From Gammaproteobacteria bacterium (GTDB lineage Bacteria; Pseudomonadota; Gammaproteobacteria; Pseudomonadales; GM7GCV1), in contig JAURLY010000212.1 of NCBI GenBank assembly GCA_030830945.1, positions 1-7,030 on the forward strand: a stretch of 7,030 nucleotides of DNA, in the 5' to 3' direction. Made by a program: the position numbers and the translations under genes. The notes below the pieces were generated by a model. It was not told where the DNA came from, made no database searches, and was given only the letters and a program-made list of their open reading frames with translations. Within the stretch, counting starts at the first letter, position 1. Every line of letters starts with the position of its first letter. This document shows, piece after piece, positions 5,897 through 7,030 of the stretch.

Positions 5897-7030
5897 CTAG
5901 GCCCCTCCAACCGACTTGATGATTCCATCAACCACATCCAAGGCACTGGCCACCCCATCTTCATGAAAGCCATTACGGCACCATGCACCACAGAACCAGG
6001 TATTATTGGTACCATTGTGTTCAGATATCTGTTGCTGGGCCTTTATTCCATTTGGATGAAATTCTGGGTGGGAATAGCGATAAATCCCCCAGATCTTGTC
6101 GGGGTTAATCGCGTTAGTCGCGTTAAGCGTGACACAGAAGGTTTTTTCCGACTCTATCCCCTGCAAGATATTCATGTTGTAGGTCAGCACCGCCTTATCT
6201 GGATGGAAGCCCAGCAAGTAATTCCAGCTCGACCAGGTACGTCGATTATCTGGCAAAAGATTTTCATCCCAGTGAAGCACCGCCTCGTTGTGACAATAAG
6301 GTATGGCGGAAAGCATATCTCTCTCGCGCTCGCTTGCATCCTTGAGTATATCAAGCGCCTGATCGCTGTGACAGGCCAACACCACTTCATCAAACTGCTC
6401 AGCATGACAAGTTGCCGAATCAATAGATACACCTTCTGGGTTTCGACGAATCACCTCAACTGGGCACTTTAACCGAATTTTTTCAGAGAAAGATCGGGTA
6501 AGGGGCTCTAGGTAACTGCTTGAGCCGCCCTTTATCACTCGCCACTGCGGCCTATTTTTAATACTTAGCAATCCGTGGTTCTTAAAGAACTGCACAAAAA
6601 AGCGCAAAGGCATTTGCTCAACTTCATCCAAGCCTGAAGACCAGATTGCCGATGCCATGGGGATGAGGTAATAGTGTTTAAATTCGTCGCTGTAGTCATG
6701 ACGTTGCAGGTAGTCGCCTAACTTTACGCTCTCGGTGATCAGGTTGAGCTCAAGATGCTCTACAGATTCTCGATTAAACCTCAGTATGTCTCGCAACATT
6801 CTCCAATGGGAGAGATTGAATAGATTTTGTCGTTGGGCAAAAAGGCCACCTAACCCAGCGCCCGAATATTCCAGCCCTGTCTCACGACAAGAGAGACTAA
6901 ACCCCATTGATGTGGGTACTGACTCAACACCCAGCTCGTCAATCAACTGGATAAAGTTGGGGTAAGTCCAATCATTAAACACGATAAAACCGGTATCTAT
7001 AAGATAATCGCGCTTATCAATTTGCACCCT
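5897..7030 (-). CDS. FAD-dependent oxidoreductase (COG2907, NAD/FAD-binding amine-oxidase-like), N-terminus beyond the right edge
   Basis: The frame is open to the edge and about 377 residues are seen. The GxGxxG FAD-binding start, normally about 50 residues further on, lies outside. GTG 7027 is internal, because the frame continues and family members have more sequence before YLIDTGFIVFNDWTYPNF, which is a strong COG2907 signature. The second FAD-contact region WFCGAWCRNGFHEDGVASAL is near the C-terminus, about 22 residues from the end. The middle carries WRVIKGGSSSYLEPL, typical of amine-oxidase/desaturase-like flavoproteins. It is thought to oxidise or desaturate a lipid acyl chain for the Cfa-like methyltransferase; related alphaproteobacterial genes sit in singlet-oxygen regulons and furan fatty acid synthesis. 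The exact reaction here is inferred. It is the most upstream visible gene of the operon, whose promoter is outside the window. Confidence 0.92.
   Translation of the reverse strand, partial: RVQIDKRDYLIDTGFIVFNDWTYPNFIQLIDELGVESVPTSMGFSLSCRETGLEYSGAGLGGLFAQRQNLFNLSHWRMLRDILRFNRESVEHLELNLITESVKLGDYLQRHDYSDEFKHYYLIPMASAIWSSGLDEVEQMPLRFFVQFFKNHGLLSIKNRPQWRVIKGGSSSYLEPLTRSFSEKIRLKCPVEVIRRNPEGVSIDSATCHAEQFDEVVLACHSDQALDILKDASERERDMLSAIPYCHNEAVLHWDENLLPDNRRTWSSWNYLLGFHPDKAVLTYNMNILQGIESEKTFCVTLNATNAINPDKIWGIYRYSHPEFHPNGIKAQQQISEHNGTNNTWFCGAWCRNGFHEDGVASALDVVDGIIKSVGGA
5902..5908 (-). promoter_or_regulatory. Shine-Dalgarno that decides the TTG start of the DUF1365 gene
   Basis: GGAGGGG on the minus strand lies within the last codons of the oxidoreductase gene. 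The GGAGG core is nine bases from TTG 5894. This strong site compensates for the weak start codon and argues that ribosomes finishing the upstream gene restart here. Confidence 0.6.

Noticed and set aside
6105..6127. Tandem CGCGTTAGT/CGCGTTAAG repeat
   Set aside because: It lies inside the oxidoreductase gene and simply encodes an N-A-T-N-A-I-N stretch, with no sign of expansion or array.
7025..7027. GTG as the true start of the COG2907 gene
   Set aside because: The frame stays open to the edge, and the family needs about 50 more residues with the FAD-binding glycine motif before this point.
1..7030. Mobile element, CRISPR, toxin-antitoxin or phage-defence system
   Set aside because: No transposase, integrase, terminal repeats, spaced repeats or paired toxin-antitoxin genes are seen. 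The genes are housekeeping, sulfur or lipid functions.

Overview
The window looks like chromosomal DNA of an aerobic, probably marine gammaproteobacterium. HtpX resembles the Enterobacteria/Pseudomonas type almost end to end, the PAPS reductase and Abhydrolase_2 carboxylesterase are typical of the group, base composition is moderate, and the right-hand operon is common in aquatic proteobacteria. This is inferred from protein resemblance; no phylogenetic marker is present. I see no rRNA, tRNA, mobile element, CRISPR array or phage gene. Genes are closely packed and the longest gap is about 240 bases.

Left part, all on the minus strand: an edge-truncated lipoprotein sulfatase (1-704), an assimilatory PAPS reductase cysH (831-1454, GTG start, recognisable promoter and a hairpin at the predicted 5' mRNA end), and a serine carboxylesterase/acyl-protein thioesterase-like hydrolase (1582-2256). 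Sulfatase and cysH share a sulfur theme: one releases sulfate from esters, the other reduces activated sulfate. The sulfatase carries an unusual maturation motif (C-A-V-T-R instead of C-x-P/A-x-R).

Middle: htpX (2432-3337, plus strand), an inner-membrane zinc protease, is divergent from the esterase and preceded by a promoter with strong sigma-32 (heat-shock) character. An unrecognised 68-residue gene (3578-3784, plus) follows after about 240 bases. It has its own -10 box and Shine-Dalgarno and overlaps an 8-codon upstream ORF by ATGA.

Right part, a minus-strand operon running in from beyond the right edge: a COG2907 FAD-dependent oxidoreductase (edge-truncated), a DUF1365 protein with a TTG start, and a cyclopropane-fatty-acid-synthase-like methyltransferase. 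The genes are 2 and 8 bases apart, each Shine-Dalgarno lying in the end of the gene before. This trio is a known but only partly understood membrane-lipid modification cassette. In alphaproteobacteria, related genes belong to a singlet-oxygen (sigma-E/ChrR) regulon and make methylated and furan fatty acids. The methyltransferase here differs from E. coli Cfa at two of five bicarbonate-contacting positions, so its product may not be a simple cyclopropane. This operon is the most interesting system in the window; it is not wholly new, but its chemistry in this lineage is open.
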